Shown in pieces: positions 1 through 9,200 of a DNA stretch of 64,000 nt. Origin of the DNA: Porticoccaceae bacterium (GTDB taxonomy: Bacteria; Pseudomonadota; Gammaproteobacteria; Pseudomonadales; Porticoccaceae); assembly GCA_029250825.1 (NCBI GenBank), contig JAQXEN010000085.1, positions 1 to 64,000 of the forward strand, in the 5' to 3' direction. The number at the start of each line of letters is the position of its first letter. Position 1 is the stretch's first letter. A program made the position numbers and the translations under genes. Under the pieces are notes generated by a model, which was given only the letters and a program-made list of their open reading frames with translations, was not told the origin of the DNA and made no database searches.

Positions 1-37
1 TATCCCACAGCTTGTCGTAAAGTGTTCTTCCAGTCAT
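1..37 (-). CDS. leuC: 3-isopropylmalate dehydratase large subunit (LeuC), first 12 codons only
   Basis: Only the N-terminus lies in the window. The reverse strand from base 37 reads MTGRTLYDKLWD, which matches the very conserved beginning of LeuC (usually M-A-G-K-T-L-Y-D-K-L-W). A GGGAG Shine-Dalgarno sits 6 nt before the ATG. LeuC is the large, Fe-S containing subunit of isopropylmalate isomerase in leucine biosynthesis. A divergent LysR regulator directly upstream is a common arrangement for leuC in gammaproteobacteria and supports the call. Twelve residues is little evidence, but the motif is distinctive. Confidence 0.8.
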   Translation of the reverse strand, partial: MTGRTLYDKLWD

Positions 38-87
38 CACAGTCTCCCAGACGTGCTTATTTCAAGTTGCAGCCATTGTAGACCTGC

Positions 88-120
88 CTTATGATGAAAT
101 AAATTCATATTTAGCATAAG
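88..120. promoter_or_regulatory. Candidate LysR-type operator between leuC and the LysR gene
   Basis: The divergent intergenic region holds ATGAA-N5-TTCAT at 94-108, an interrupted palindrome of the T-N11-A kind bound by LysR proteins. It is embedded between CTTATG (88-93) and CATAAG (115-120). Its place between a lysR gene and its divergent neighbour is where such a site is expected. That the LysR protein binds here is inference. Confidence 0.4.
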
Positions 121-156
121 TTACATTCCAGTTGAGAATGACCGGAGTCCCAAGGG

Positions 157-1026
157 ATGGATAATCAAAATCTAAAAGCCTTTATTACTGTTGCCAGCTG
201 CGGCTCTTTTTCAGAGTCTGCGGAACACCTCTATCTCACCCAGTCCGCGATCAGCAAACGTATCGCCCAACTAGAACAGCAGATAGGTAAAAAACTCTTT
301 GATCGGATCGCCCGTCAGGTGACCCTCACTGAGGCGGGTAAAGAGTTGCTGCCCAGGGCAACACGCATACTTCAAGAATATGAAAATGCTCTACAGGCTA
401 TTAATGACCTCTCCGGCGAAGCCAGCGGCACATTGCGATTGGCCATTAGCCACCACCTTGGACTGCATCGCCTGCCGCCGATTCTCAAGCAGTTCGCCCA
501 GCAATATCCCAGTGTCACCTTGGACATCGAGTTTATGGACTCGGAAAAGGCCTATGAGCAGGTCCTCCATGGGCAGTCCGAGGTTGCGGTGATTACCTTA
601 GCCCTAGAGAGCCACCACAATATTCACAGCAAAAAGATCTGGAATGATCCACTTCGCTTTATCTGCGCTCAGGATCACCCACTGGCGGAGCTCAAGAAAC
701 CCCAGCTTACCGATCTGGCTGAATATCCGATTATCCTGCCCGGACTTAATACTTATACCGGACGGATTATTCAGAATCTGTTCCACCAAGAAGGCATACC
801 CCTAAAGGCCCCCATGTCGACCAACTATCTGGAAACCATCAGCACTATGGTGGAGATTGGGCTGGGCTGGAGCGTATTACCAGAGACGCTAGTCAGAGAG
901 CTTCATGTGATGCGCTTTGAACAAGTCAGTATCGAGAGAGATTTGGGCTATATCCACCATATGAAGAGAAGCTTATCGAATGCGGCGGTGGCATTTTTAG
1001 GATTGCTGGATAGCAGCCAAGCCTAA
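157..1026 (+). CDS. LysR-family transcriptional regulator, probably of the divergent leuC operon
   Basis: The 289 residues have the usual LysR length and layout. An N-terminal winged helix-turn-helix spans roughly residues 3-62 (SFSESAEHLYLTQSAISKRI core), followed by a two-lobed periplasmic-binding-like effector domain from about residue 90. CGGAG lies 8-9 nt before the ATG. LysR proteins usually regulate a divergent neighbour and themselves, and here the neighbour is leuC. A role in sensing a leucine-pathway intermediate is therefore likely but not shown by the sequence. Nothing in the effector domain identifies the ligand. Confidence 0.9.
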   Translation: MDNQNLKAFITVASCGSFSESAEHLYLTQSAISKRIAQLEQQIGKKLFDRIARQVTLTEAGKELLPRATRILQEYENALQAINDLSGEASGTLRLAISHHLGLHRLPPILKQFAQQYPSVTLDIEFMDSEKAYEQVLHGQSEVAVITLALESHHNIHSKKIWNDPLRFICAQDHPLAELKKPQLTDLAEYPIILPGLNTYTGRIIQNLFHQEGIPLKAPMSTNYLETISTMVEIGLGWSVLPETLVRELHVMRFEQVSIERDLGYIHHMKRSLSNAAVAFLGLLDSSQA

Positions 1027-1197
1027 ACAAGCACCACTCAACAGAGCTAAAATATACAGAGCTAACTCAACCCCCAACAACCAAAAAATACCTCTCAGGG
1101 CAAGATAGGGCTTTACTCCGCGATGGAGTCCTATATACCGACTCGCATCGAAGCATTTACTTGTTGGTAGAATCTAAAACAAAAGAGGCGCCATTTC

Positions 1198-1953
1198 GTG
1201 ACTAAGCATCTATCCATAATCATTTACGTTGTATTCTCAAGCTTCATGATTCACGGCTGTGAAAGTTTTAGTGCACAAAAAGCCGACCTTAGCGCACTAC
1301 CTATTCTTAGTAACACACCCAACGCTTCAGACCGCGAAGAAAATGAGTGGTGGCGAGATCGCCATAAAGGAAAGAAGCAAGATGCAAAGTCCCAGAAAAT
1401 TGATGTATTGATGATCGGCGACTCCATTACGCATTCTTGGGAAAAAGTAGGGCTATCCGTTTGGAACAAATACTACCAATCGCGCAATGGTTTCAATATT
1501 GGTATTGGTGGTGATCGCACTGAACATGTTCTCTGGCGTTTACAAAATGGGGCTGTGGACAATATGCAACCCAAGGTCGCGGTATTGATGATTGGGACTA
1601 ACAATACTGGCCACCGAATGGACCCTGCAGATCATACTGCTATGGGAATCGAGTCCATCATTAAAAGCCTTCGACAGCGCCTACCAAATACTAAGCTATT
1701 ATTACTTGCAATTTTTCCTCGAAATCTGTCCATACACAACGAACTGCGTCGTCGAAACAACGCGATTAATATGCAATTAGCAACGCTAGCAGACGATGAA
1801 TACATCTATTTCCTCAATATAAATGATGTATTTTTGGACCAGCATGGATCTCTAAACACTAAAGTGATGCCAGACCACTTACATCTAAATGAAGAGGGAT
1901 ATCGCTTATGGGCAGAGTCTATGGAACCCACACTAAAAAAATTGCTGAAATAA
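1198..1953 (+). CDS. SGNH/GDSL-family esterase lipoprotein (PAF-acetylhydrolase-like)
   Basis: A 251-residue secreted hydrolase with a GTG start and an AGAGG ribosome site about 9 nt upstream. A hydrophobic leader ends in I-H-G-C (Cys21), a plausible lipobox. The SGNH blocks are all visible: G-D-S-I-T (74-78, nucleophile Ser76), the GIGGDRTEHVLWRL glycine block (102-115), G-T-N-N (133-136, oxyanion Asn) and D-H-L-H (226-229, Asp and His of the triad). The R-T-x-x-V-L-W-R-L pattern is typical of the platelet-activating-factor acetylhydrolase gamma/beta-like subgroup. The substrate is probably an acyl or acetyl ester but is unknown. It stands alone, with no operon partner. Confidence 0.88.
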   Translation: MTKHLSIIIYVVFSSFMIHGCESFSAQKADLSALPILSNTPNASDREENEWWRDRHKGKKQDAKSQKIDVLMIGDSITHSWEKVGLSVWNKYYQSRNGFNIGIGGDRTEHVLWRLQNGAVDNMQPKVAVLMIGTNNTGHRMDPADHTAMGIESIIKSLRQRLPNTKLLLLAIFPRNLSIHNELRRRNNAINMQLATLADDEYIYFLNINDVFLDQHGSLNTKVMPDHLHLNEEGYRLWAESMEPTLKKLLK

Positions 1954-2102
1954 GCCATAAGGTCGCCTAGGTGAGCCCAACTACCTTATTCAGAGGCCAA
2001 ACTCTCGCCACCCTAATCTAAGTTCCACAGGTGCTACAGCCTCCTATCAGCACGAGCCTTTATTAAACAAAGGGCTAACGAAATTTTGCAGCCTAAACCT
2101 TA
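1954..2102. other. Intergenic stretch with no recognised feature
   Basis: Between the SGNH esterase stop and the lipoprotein remnant, neither strand shows a credible ORF, terminator or RNA. No REP-like unit is visible. Confidence 0.5.
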
Positions 2103-2258
2103 TTATATGACTATGAATAGACAGGGGAAAATGCCGACTTCCTCAATATGTTCGGGTGCCGAATAGTTAAAAGTGGCCGGTGGTGCGTCGGAATCGCCGC
2201 TACCACCGCCGCATCCAACTAAAGCCAGCAGAATCAAACTCAGTAATATTTTTTTAAT
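2103..2258 (-). pseudogene. Small lipoprotein fragment with ATT in place of the start codon
   Basis: From base 2258 the minus strand reads (M)KKILLSLILLALVGC-GGG, a textbook lipoprotein signal peptide with lipobox Cys16. An acidic-proline stretch follows, with a stop after 51 residues. The codon at the expected start is ATT, not ATG. The leader before it (AATTCTTAAGG, then 11 nt) is identical in sequence and spacing to the leader before the ATG of the neighbouring M23 lipoprotein, which indicates that ATT occupies the original start. An in-frame GTG at 2267 exists but lies only 2 nt from the AAGG. I read this as a decayed or truncated gene. A rare functional ATT start or a sequencing error are the alternatives. 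Confidence 0.5.
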
Positions 2259-2405
2259 TAAAACCACACCCTTAAGAATTCTCTATTAACGAGCTCCCCC
2301 CAAAGATGACTTATATCCAAATATAGTAACCGGCATTTAATATCGCCAGCTGTACTGACATAAATTACCTAACTATGATTTTCTATTTATGACTAGCAGT
2401 CACAA

Positions 2406-3056
2406 TCAAAATGAAAACGCCTCATAAAAGACGCCAAACCTAAGCCCGCAGTCAGTCACGGGGCTATTTAAGAATGACAGCGGCACAGTGGTGCAATGAC
2501 GAGGGTCTGAGTTTTCATCATGCTGAGGCATGCAGAATTCGTCGCCGTCATCAACCACCTCCATTACATCGAAATGTAGATGCGGCCCTGTCGAGTTACC
2601 GCTATTGCCACTCAAGCCAATAACATCCAATTGATTAACCCTATCCCCAACATTCACCAGAGCACCATTCTTAGTGAGGTGGAAATAGCGCGCAAAAGTA
2701 CCGTCATCATGCAGCACTATGACGACATTCTCATGTCCGGGAGTATGGTCTGTATCGGAAAACTGTTCTTCAACCAGAAATACTTCGCCGTCCCTGCTGG
2801 CGACAATCTCAGTGCCAATCGGCATGCCTATATCCAGGGAGTAATATTGAATCGGATTGATTGAATTCGATGAGGGAGCGGTCCTTGCCGCATGGGGGTA
2901 CGCTTTAAAAGATTCACCGATTTGGTAGGGTAGTATATAAGGCGATGTAAACTGGTCGGGGAATACAGAGCAGTCATAGTTTTTGTAAGTATTGCCCTTG
3001 TCGTCACTACAGCTGGCGAGTAAAAGGACCAATACTGCGGCGGGTATTCTGATCAT
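2406..3056 (-). CDS. M23-family (LytM-like) peptidase domain lipoprotein
   Basis: A 216-residue protein with leader MIRIPAAVLVLLLASC (lipobox Cys16) and AAGGATGAG before the ATG. The M23 fold is recognisable: YSLDIGMPIGTEIVASRDG (72-90, metal Asp75), H-D-D-G-T (116-120), YFHL (124-127) and GPHLHF (157-162, His159/His161). The usual first zinc histidine four residues before the Asp is Tyr71 here, a change also known in a subgroup of M23-like proteins, so activity is uncertain. The role would be murein endopeptidase or a non-catalytic envelope factor at the inner or outer membrane. Two C-terminal Cys pairs may form disulfides. Confidence 0.8.
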   Translation of the reverse strand: MIRIPAAVLVLLLASCSDDKGNTYKNYDCSVFPDQFTSPYILPYQIGESFKAYPHAARTAPSSNSINPIQYYSLDIGMPIGTEIVASRDGEVFLVEEQFSDTDHTPGHENVVIVLHDDGTFARYFHLTKNGALVNVGDRVNQLDVIGLSGNSGNSTGPHLHFDVMEVVDDGDEFCMPQHDENSDPRHCTTVPLSFLNSPVTDCGLRFGVFYEAFSF

Positions 3057-3507
3057 TTAGTTCTCATCCTTAAGAATTGTTCTTTGCCATTATGGGGTGC
3101 AAACTTTATTCCACTTTGGGTTTTAATCTAGTCAGTGAAATACACAATTACCAGTTTGAGTAACTGAAATCGTCGTAGGTAATTGGTGACGTCAAGAAGC
3201 TGTCTGTTGCTCCTTTTATTGGCTGTCAGATAGAGGGAATGCAGCTGAGGCCCGCATTAATAGAATTGGGCCGACTTGGCCATTTTGGGCAGGGATAGGG
3301 AGCGGAGCTTATTGATTACAGGCTGTGCTGCTGGAATGAGATCCCTAGTCGCTACGCTCTGCCGGGATGACAGTTTGGGGGCTCTTTTAGGATGACGATC
3401 TGGGGCTCTGTCAGGATACAAAGTGGCGAGTTCGGCAGGTATTACGGGTTAAGTCGTCCGGACTGAAGAAAAAATTGAAGGGCTTTTTACGAGTGGCAGT
3501 TTAGACG
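3057..3507. other. Intergenic region with a REP-like element and partial tandem copies
   Basis: A 450-bp gap between two minus-strand genes. The right half carries a dispersed REP-like unit (described separately). The rest shows no ORF with a ribosome site on either strand. Confidence 0.55.
3337..3430. repeat. REP-like dispersed element plus two partial tandem copies
   Basis: Unit 3337-3372 runs from TGAGATCCCT to CCGGGATGACA, the same ends found at 31914, 32111, 45915 and 50729. Its right half (GCTCT...GGATGAC) is then repeated in degenerate form at about 3381 and 3405, a 24-25 bp period. It is located downstream of a gene and is non-coding. Confidence 0.75.
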
Positions 3508-4884
3508 TCAAATAACCCTTTTAGGATTCAAAATCCCCTTGGGATCCATCGCCATCTTTAAGGTTTTCATCAATGAAATTTCGCTGGGGGTTCTCGAGAG
3601 CGCCAAAAAGTCTCGCTTGAGAACACCCACACCATGCTCTGCAGTAATAGCGCCAGAGTACTCGCCGATCATATGCATGATATCTTCATTGATCTTAAGC
3701 TTATCTTCATCGCGCCCGGTGTAGGCACAAACATGCAGATTATTATCACCAATATGACCAAACAGCAGCACACCAATATTGTTATATTTGGCTTTTAATC
3801 GCTGATCCAAGTCATCGGCAAAGGGCCCAATCTGCTCCAGCGGCAAGCTGACATCTTGGTTCGACACTGGCCCCAAGACCTGAAAAAGCTCGCCAATTCC
3901 ATCGCGTATCTGCCAAAATTTTTCTGCATCCTGGTGGGACTGTGCAATCAAGGCATCATCTATCAGAGCGGATTCAAGCTGTTCGAACAGGGCTGATTCA
4001 AAGCGTTCACTGCCCAGTGATTGACTGTTGTCTTTGTACTCAACTAACAGGTAATAGGCGTGCTGCTCTTGAAAGGGACTGGATAAATTGGGCAGCACTT
4101 CAAGTACCTTGTTGTAATAGCTGTCCCACATTAATTCAAAGCCCGTTAAGCCGGAGCCAAGGCTACGCTTAAGCTCGACCAATAACTTTGTCACTGCAGC
4201 ATAACTGCTTAGGGCGCAGAGTGCGGTATGAGAACTGCGCGATTTTGGCTGCAGTTGTAAAACCACTTTAGTAACGATACCCAGAGTGCCCTCTGTGCCA
4301 ATAAACAGGTGCTTGAGATCATAGCCAGAGTTGTTTTTGACCATTTTGTTCATTCCATTGATCACTGTGCCATCGGCTAAAACAGCCTCCAGCCCAAGAA
4401 CCATCGAACGAGTCATTCCATAGCGTATAACTTCAGTTCCCCCGGCATTGGTAGCCACGTTACCGCCTATGTTACAGCTGCCTCGCGCACCTAAATCCAG
4501 GGGTAAAAATAGATCATTATCGGCGGCGGCATCCTGAAGTACCTGCAGCGGTGTGCCCGACAGTGCGGTGAGCGTCATAGCGGTGCTATCCAACTCTTCA
4601 ATGCCGTTCATGCGCTCGAGAGAAATAGCGATCTCACCTGACTGGGGAGTCGCGCCGCCGGCGAGACCGGTGAGGCCGCCCTGAATAACCACCGGCTGCT
4701 CGTGCTGGTGACAGAGCGCCATGATATCGGAGAGTTGCTGGGTTGTTTTGGGTTTCAATAGCGCCAGTGGCTGGCAGGGATCTGCTCCACTCCAGTCAGC
4801 GTGATACTTATCGCTGATATCGGCGCCAGACAGCAGCGTCGATGAATCGAAGAGTTCGGCTAGAGAAGCAATTAGATCGTTCAT
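3508..4884 (-). CDS. FAD-binding D-2-hydroxyacid dehydrogenase (GlcD / D-2-hydroxyglutarate dehydrogenase-like)
   Basis: A 458-residue flavoprotein of the vanillyl-alcohol-oxidase superfamily. The PCMH-type FAD domain shows VIQGGLTGLAGGATP (about 66-80) and GSCNIGGNVATNAGG (about 134-148). The C-terminal cap has the metal/substrate motif GHIGDNNLHV (about 375-384) and the signature AEHGVG (about 418-423). These fit enzymes that oxidise D-lactate, D-2-hydroxyglutarate or glycolate and pass electrons to quinone or ETF; substrate cannot be fixed by reading. The gene lies 53 nt downstream of a 2-oxoglutarate dioxygenase on the same strand and near the glutamate dehydrogenase, so a D-2-hydroxyglutarate/2-oxoglutarate link is attractive but inferred. 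Confidence 0.88.
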   Translation of the reverse strand: MNDLIASLAELFDSSTLLSGADISDKYHADWSGADPCQPLALLKPKTTQQLSDIMALCHQHEQPVVIQGGLTGLAGGATPQSGEIAISLERMNGIEELDSTAMTLTALSGTPLQVLQDAAADNDLFLPLDLGARGSCNIGGNVATNAGGTEVIRYGMTRSMVLGLEAVLADGTVINGMNKMVKNNSGYDLKHLFIGTEGTLGIVTKVVLQLQPKSRSSHTALCALSSYAAVTKLLVELKRSLGSGLTGFELMWDSYYNKVLEVLPNLSSPFQEQHAYYLLVEYKDNSQSLGSERFESALFEQLESALIDDALIAQSHQDAEKFWQIRDGIGELFQVLGPVSNQDVSLPLEQIGPFADDLDQRLKAKYNNIGVLLFGHIGDNNLHVCAYTGRDEDKLKINEDIMHMIGEYSGAITAEHGVGVLKRDFLALSRTPSEISLMKTLKMAMDPKGILNPKRVI

Positions 4885-4937
4885 TTCGCTATAGTGTCAG
4901 TGGCAATGGACCTATGATAAACGACCACAGCGGCCAA

Positions 4938-6008
4938 CTACCATTTATCATCGAATGTCTGGAGGCGCTCGAATGATTCACCGATCAAAACACCCAACTC
5001 CCGCTGCTCACCCTCTTTAAGCTTTACCGAGGGACGACCATGGGCAAAGCGATAATTACAAATTAAAGCTATATCCCCCACTTTCCAGTTAATCGGGATG
5101 CCAAAGTCATCGTAGATATCGAGGAATAGCTGCTTTTCTTCAGCGGACATTTCGCTGCCATCACCAAAGGTGAGCTTTAATGGACGCTCTTCCGGTGGCA
5201 GGTGCTGAACCAGCGGCCAGCTGTCGAACCAGGCATCATCGTCAGCCAGACTGGCATAGAGCAAATTTCGGTCGAGATGGGGAAAGTACTCAAATGCCGA
5301 AATATAATAGCGCGTTTTGAGTTTGCGATCGGGTCCCCATTCAGCTTCCAGTCCGCGGCTCCGTGCTTCGGCAATCGCCTCGTCCTGATTATCGGTCAGC
5401 ATCGACTGTTGCCAGTGGTTGTAGACACCAATATCGAGACGACCGACAAAGGCATCGCGGTCCGTGAGGTCACGGTGGTAACAGAGACCCAATTTTTTAA
5501 GTTTTTGGCCAAAGTCTGTTGCCATCAGTGCATCGGTGGCCTGACAGTTGTCAGAGACAAAGGTGGCTCCACCCTCACTGGGCATCTTATGAGCCATAAA
5601 GCTGACCATTTTAGTGCTCGAGCCTATGTAGGCCATTTCGTGGTGGTAGTGTAAAGACGCGTCCAGTGGCGCACCCACTTCATAGACATTCTTTTCAATG
5701 ATGTTGCGCGGGTTGGCACCACCCTCATATTTGCGCTCATTTTTCAGCACCTGAGTGGCTACCAGACGCATGGATTGCAAATCATCCAGTCCGCTATTGA
5801 TAACATGCACCAAACCAACCCTATCGAAAGTGCTTTGCATACGCTCAGCAAGCGCCGGGCTAGCAACCAGGGGCTGTCCATCGACGCGATACTCATTGCC
5901 ATCGATAACAAACAGATCAGGAGAAATTGCCGGAGTACCAGTCCACCACCTAGGCTCTAGACGGCCAGCCAGGGGTGCAAATTCTTCGGCGAAGTTGGGC
6001 TTCAGCAT
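4938..6008 (-). CDS. TauD/clavaminate-synthase-like Fe(II)/2-oxoglutarate dioxygenase
   Basis: A 356-residue member of the TauD/TfdA superfamily. ATG at 6008 was chosen over a TTG at 6017 because the TTG lies only 3 nt from the GAG-type ribosome site. The iron triad appears as His122-x-Glu124 (LHYHHEMAY) and His323 (YRFAHGR), with Arg336 (E-Q-R-E-L-G) to bind 2-oxoglutarate. An H-x-E rather than H-x-D triad is characteristic of the clavaminate synthase/SyrP/asparagine-oxygenase branch, which hydroxylates amino acids or similar small acids. Substrate unknown. The following flavin dehydrogenase gene is 53 nt downstream and may act on its product or on 2-oxoglutarate-related acids. Confidence 0.85.
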   Translation of the reverse strand: MLKPNFAEEFAPLAGRLEPRWWTGTPAISPDLFVIDGNEYRVDGQPLVASPALAERMQSTFDRVGLVHVINSGLDDLQSMRLVATQVLKNERKYEGGANPRNIIEKNVYEVGAPLDASLHYHHEMAYIGSSTKMVSFMAHKMPSEGGATFVSDNCQATDALMATDFGQKLKKLGLCYHRDLTDRDAFVGRLDIGVYNHWQQSMLTDNQDEAIAEARSRGLEAEWGPDRKLKTRYYISAFEYFPHLDRNLLYASLADDDAWFDSWPLVQHLPPEERPLKLTFGDGSEMSAEEKQLFLDIYDDFGIPINWKVGDIALICNYRFAHGRPSVKLKEGEQRELGVLIGESFERLQTFDDKW

Positions 6009-6204
6009 GAATATCAATATCTCAAAAATTTAAAAAAGCACGGCAGTTTAGCTGCGAAATTGTGTCTCGACAATCAAAAAATAGTCACTGGTTGTAAGTT
6101 ATTTAGAGCAGTTTGCTATTAGGTTAAAACCTAACCGCCTAGACCAGCGCCACAATGACAGTCTATACGCAGTTTGTTCAGGGTTGGTTTGATCTGAGGG
6201 GATT

Positions 6205-6235
6205 CCGATTGGCCTGTAAAGACAGGCCCAATCGG
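6205..6235. terminator. Strong hairpin downstream of the glutamate dehydrogenase gene
   Basis: Arms CCGATTGGCCTGT (6205-6217) and ACAGGCCCAATCGG (6222-6235) pair around an AAAG loop with a single bulged G. It sits 27 nt past the stop of the minus-strand gdh gene. The minus-strand side lacks a long T tract, so it may be a Rho-assisted terminator or an mRNA 3'-end stabiliser rather than a classic intrinsic terminator. Confidence 0.5.
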
Positions 6236-6261
6236 TTGTTTAGAATTGGTAAATAGCGACC

Positions 6262-9200
6262 CTATCTAGATGCGCCATCAATCGATGCTTGGACTAAATC
6301 AAGCAATTCACGGAGTGCGACAGAGATCATAGCAAAATCCGGAGTCGGCCCATTGCGCAGGTCTTTTATCATAAATTTCCAGCGTTCAATCAGTGCCGCC
6401 TGCTGCTCCTGCCAGCCTGCTATCAAGGAGTCAAGATCATCTCCTCCAGTGTCACATCCCAGACTCGCAGTAAGACGACGACGCTGTCCTTCCAAATCAT
6501 CAACATAGGACTCCCGAGCCAGATCCTGCCAGCGATTCTCTGGGTGTAAAGCAACAATCCGGGCCATAAACCAATCCAGTGAGAGCAACTCGCCGAGCTT
6601 AAAGTAGAGTCTCGCCACCTGCTGCACCGGCTTGTCCAGCTGTAGGGCAGTATCTACTACTCCGAGACTGATAAACATGCTATCAGATGCCGCCAGCCGC
6701 GACGCCAAAGGCTCTGCAACTCCCTGTTTGGTAATACTGTCTTTCTCAGCGCTCCATAGATTGATCCATTCAACCTCATGCAGCTCCGGAAGGTGCTCCA
6801 ACACCGCTGCGATAGGCCCCGTAGACTGTTGAATAATCTCTGAACAATTTAAATTCTGTCGGCGATTGCGCAACAGCCAACGCGTTGTGCGGCGCGTCAG
6901 ACGAATCAACATATGTAACAGATCCAGTTTTACTGTTGCCGATAGATCCCCCTCTTCGATCTCCTGCCAGAGTCTCTGCAACCCGAGAATGCTCATGGCA
7001 ATACTGTAGGCGCGAATCACATCCCCTGCCGAGGCACCGGTGGATTCCATCTGTCTGAAGAAAAAACTAAAGCCCACACGATCGACCATATCATTGGCCA
7101 ACTGAGTGGCAACGATTTCCTGTCGCAGCTGATGGCTAGCCACTTCATCGGGATAGCGCTCAACCAGTGCTGGGGGAAAGGCTCGATCTACTGATGCGGC
7201 CAAAAAAGGCTCTGAGAGCAGATCCGCAGCTACCAGTGCTTCTTTTAATATCACCTTGGAGTAACAGACCAGTACCGCCAACTCCGGTCGAGTCCAGCTT
7301 GGCTTATGGCGATTAATGCGCTCGCTGAGCTGCTCATCCGTGGGTAAAAACTCTAACTCTCGATCCAGCTTACCGCTGCTTTCAAGCCAAGCCATAAACC
7401 GCTGATACTCTGCGTGCTGAAGATCGCTGCGATGCTGCGCCAAACTAATTGCCTGAGTCTGGCGCAGATTGTTGTGCAGCACCAACTCAGCGACACTATC
7501 AGTCATGGATTCCAGAAACTGATTGCGCTGATCAATCTCCAACTGCCCGGTCATCACCAATTGATTGAGCAGAATCTTGATATTCACCTCATGATCTGAG
7601 CAATCAACACCAGCAGCATTATCGATAAAGTCAGTATTACAGAGGCCGCCTTTTAGGCAGAATTCAATGCGACCGCGCTGGGTCATACCTAAATTGCCAC
7701 CCTCACCAAAGACCTTACAGCGCAGATCGCGACCATCGACCCGCAGCACATCATTGGCGCGATCCCCCACTTCAGCATTGTTTTCTGAGGAGGCTTTGAC
7801 ATAGGTGCCAATACCGCCATTCCAGATCAGATCAACCGGGGATTTTAGAATCCCATTAATCAATTCAGTGGGGGTCATCTCATCCTTGTCGATGGCAAAG
7901 CGCTGCTTGATCTGCGGGGTTAGCGTCAATAACTTAGCGGAGCGCGAATAGATCGCACTGCCCTCGGACATCAGTGAGCGATCAAAGTCATCCCAGGTGC
8001 TGCGCGGTGTATCAAATAACCGTTGGCGCTCGACAAAGGTCGAGGCCGCATCCGGATTAGGGTCGACAAAAATATGCAAATGATTAAATGCTGATACCAA
8101 CTGGATATGCTCGGATAAGAGCATGCCATTACCAAAGACATCGCCGCCCATATCGCCAACACCCACAACAGTAAAGTCCTGCCTCTGTATATCGATGCCA
8201 ATTTCACCAAAGTGCCGCTGCACCGCGACCCAAGCGCCGCGAGCGGTAATACCCATAGCCTTGTGGTCATAGCCATTGCCGCCGCCAGAGGCAAACGCAT
8301 CGCCGAGCCAGAAGTTGTTGCCATAGGAAATTTCATTGGCGATATCCGAGAATGTCGCAGTACCCTTATCCGCGGCCACAACCAAATAAGGATCATCGCC
8401 ATCTCGGCGCACCACATCTTTTGGTGGCACAATTTCGCCATCAATAATATTGTCGGTAATATCCAGCAATGACTGTATGTAAAGCATATAACTGGCGATA
8501 CCCTCCTGCAGCCAGGCATCGCGACCGGTGGCCATTGATGCCTGTTTGGCAACAAATCCGCCCTTGGCCCCGGTGGGCACAATCACTGCATTTTTAACCT
8601 GCTGGGCTTTGACCAGACCGAGTACTTCAGTGCGGTAATCTTCCAGTCGATCAGACCAGCGCAGACCACCACGGGCGACTTTGCCACCGCGCAGATGCAC
8701 ACCTTCAACTCTCGGCGAGTAGACAAAAATCTCAAACTCAGGGCGCGGCTTAGGAGCCAGAGAAATTTTCCCCGCCTCCAGCTTTACTGAGATATAGGAT
8801 TTAAAACTGCCGTCCTCTATAGTTTGGAAAAAATTGGTTCTCAGGGTCGCCTGAATCACTTCCAAGTAACTGCGAATGACATTGTCTTCACTGATATTAT
8901 CGATTTCATCTAGGGCCCCAAGAATCTTTGCCACCAGACCCTGAACCCGATCACCGCGAGTTTCCCCCGCATAACGGGGATCGAAATAACTCTTGAACAG
9001 GGCCACCAAGTTGCGCGTGATATCCAGATAGCGAGACAGAGTATCGGCAATAAACTCCTGACTATAGGAAATACCCAACTGCTTTAGGTAGCGTGCATAG
9101 AGCCGCAACATCGCCACTGCACGCCAATCGAGACGGGCGCCAATGACCAGACGGTTGAAGCTATCATTCTCCGCATCGCCTTTCCATACGGTGCTCAGGG

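Noticed and set aside
318-365. Idea that the D-K-N-A-D-G loop of the symporter (protein residues about 335-340, gene at 20738) is a novel calcium sensor
   Set aside because: Similar acidic loops are frequent in this symporter subfamily, so it is not unusual here. The coordinates given are approximate residue numbers, not bases.
7971-8582. 203-codon ORF in another frame of the glutamate dehydrogenase
   Set aside because: Overlaps the catalytic core of a certain gene; composition (Met, Pro, Arg, Trp rich) is typical of a frame shadow.
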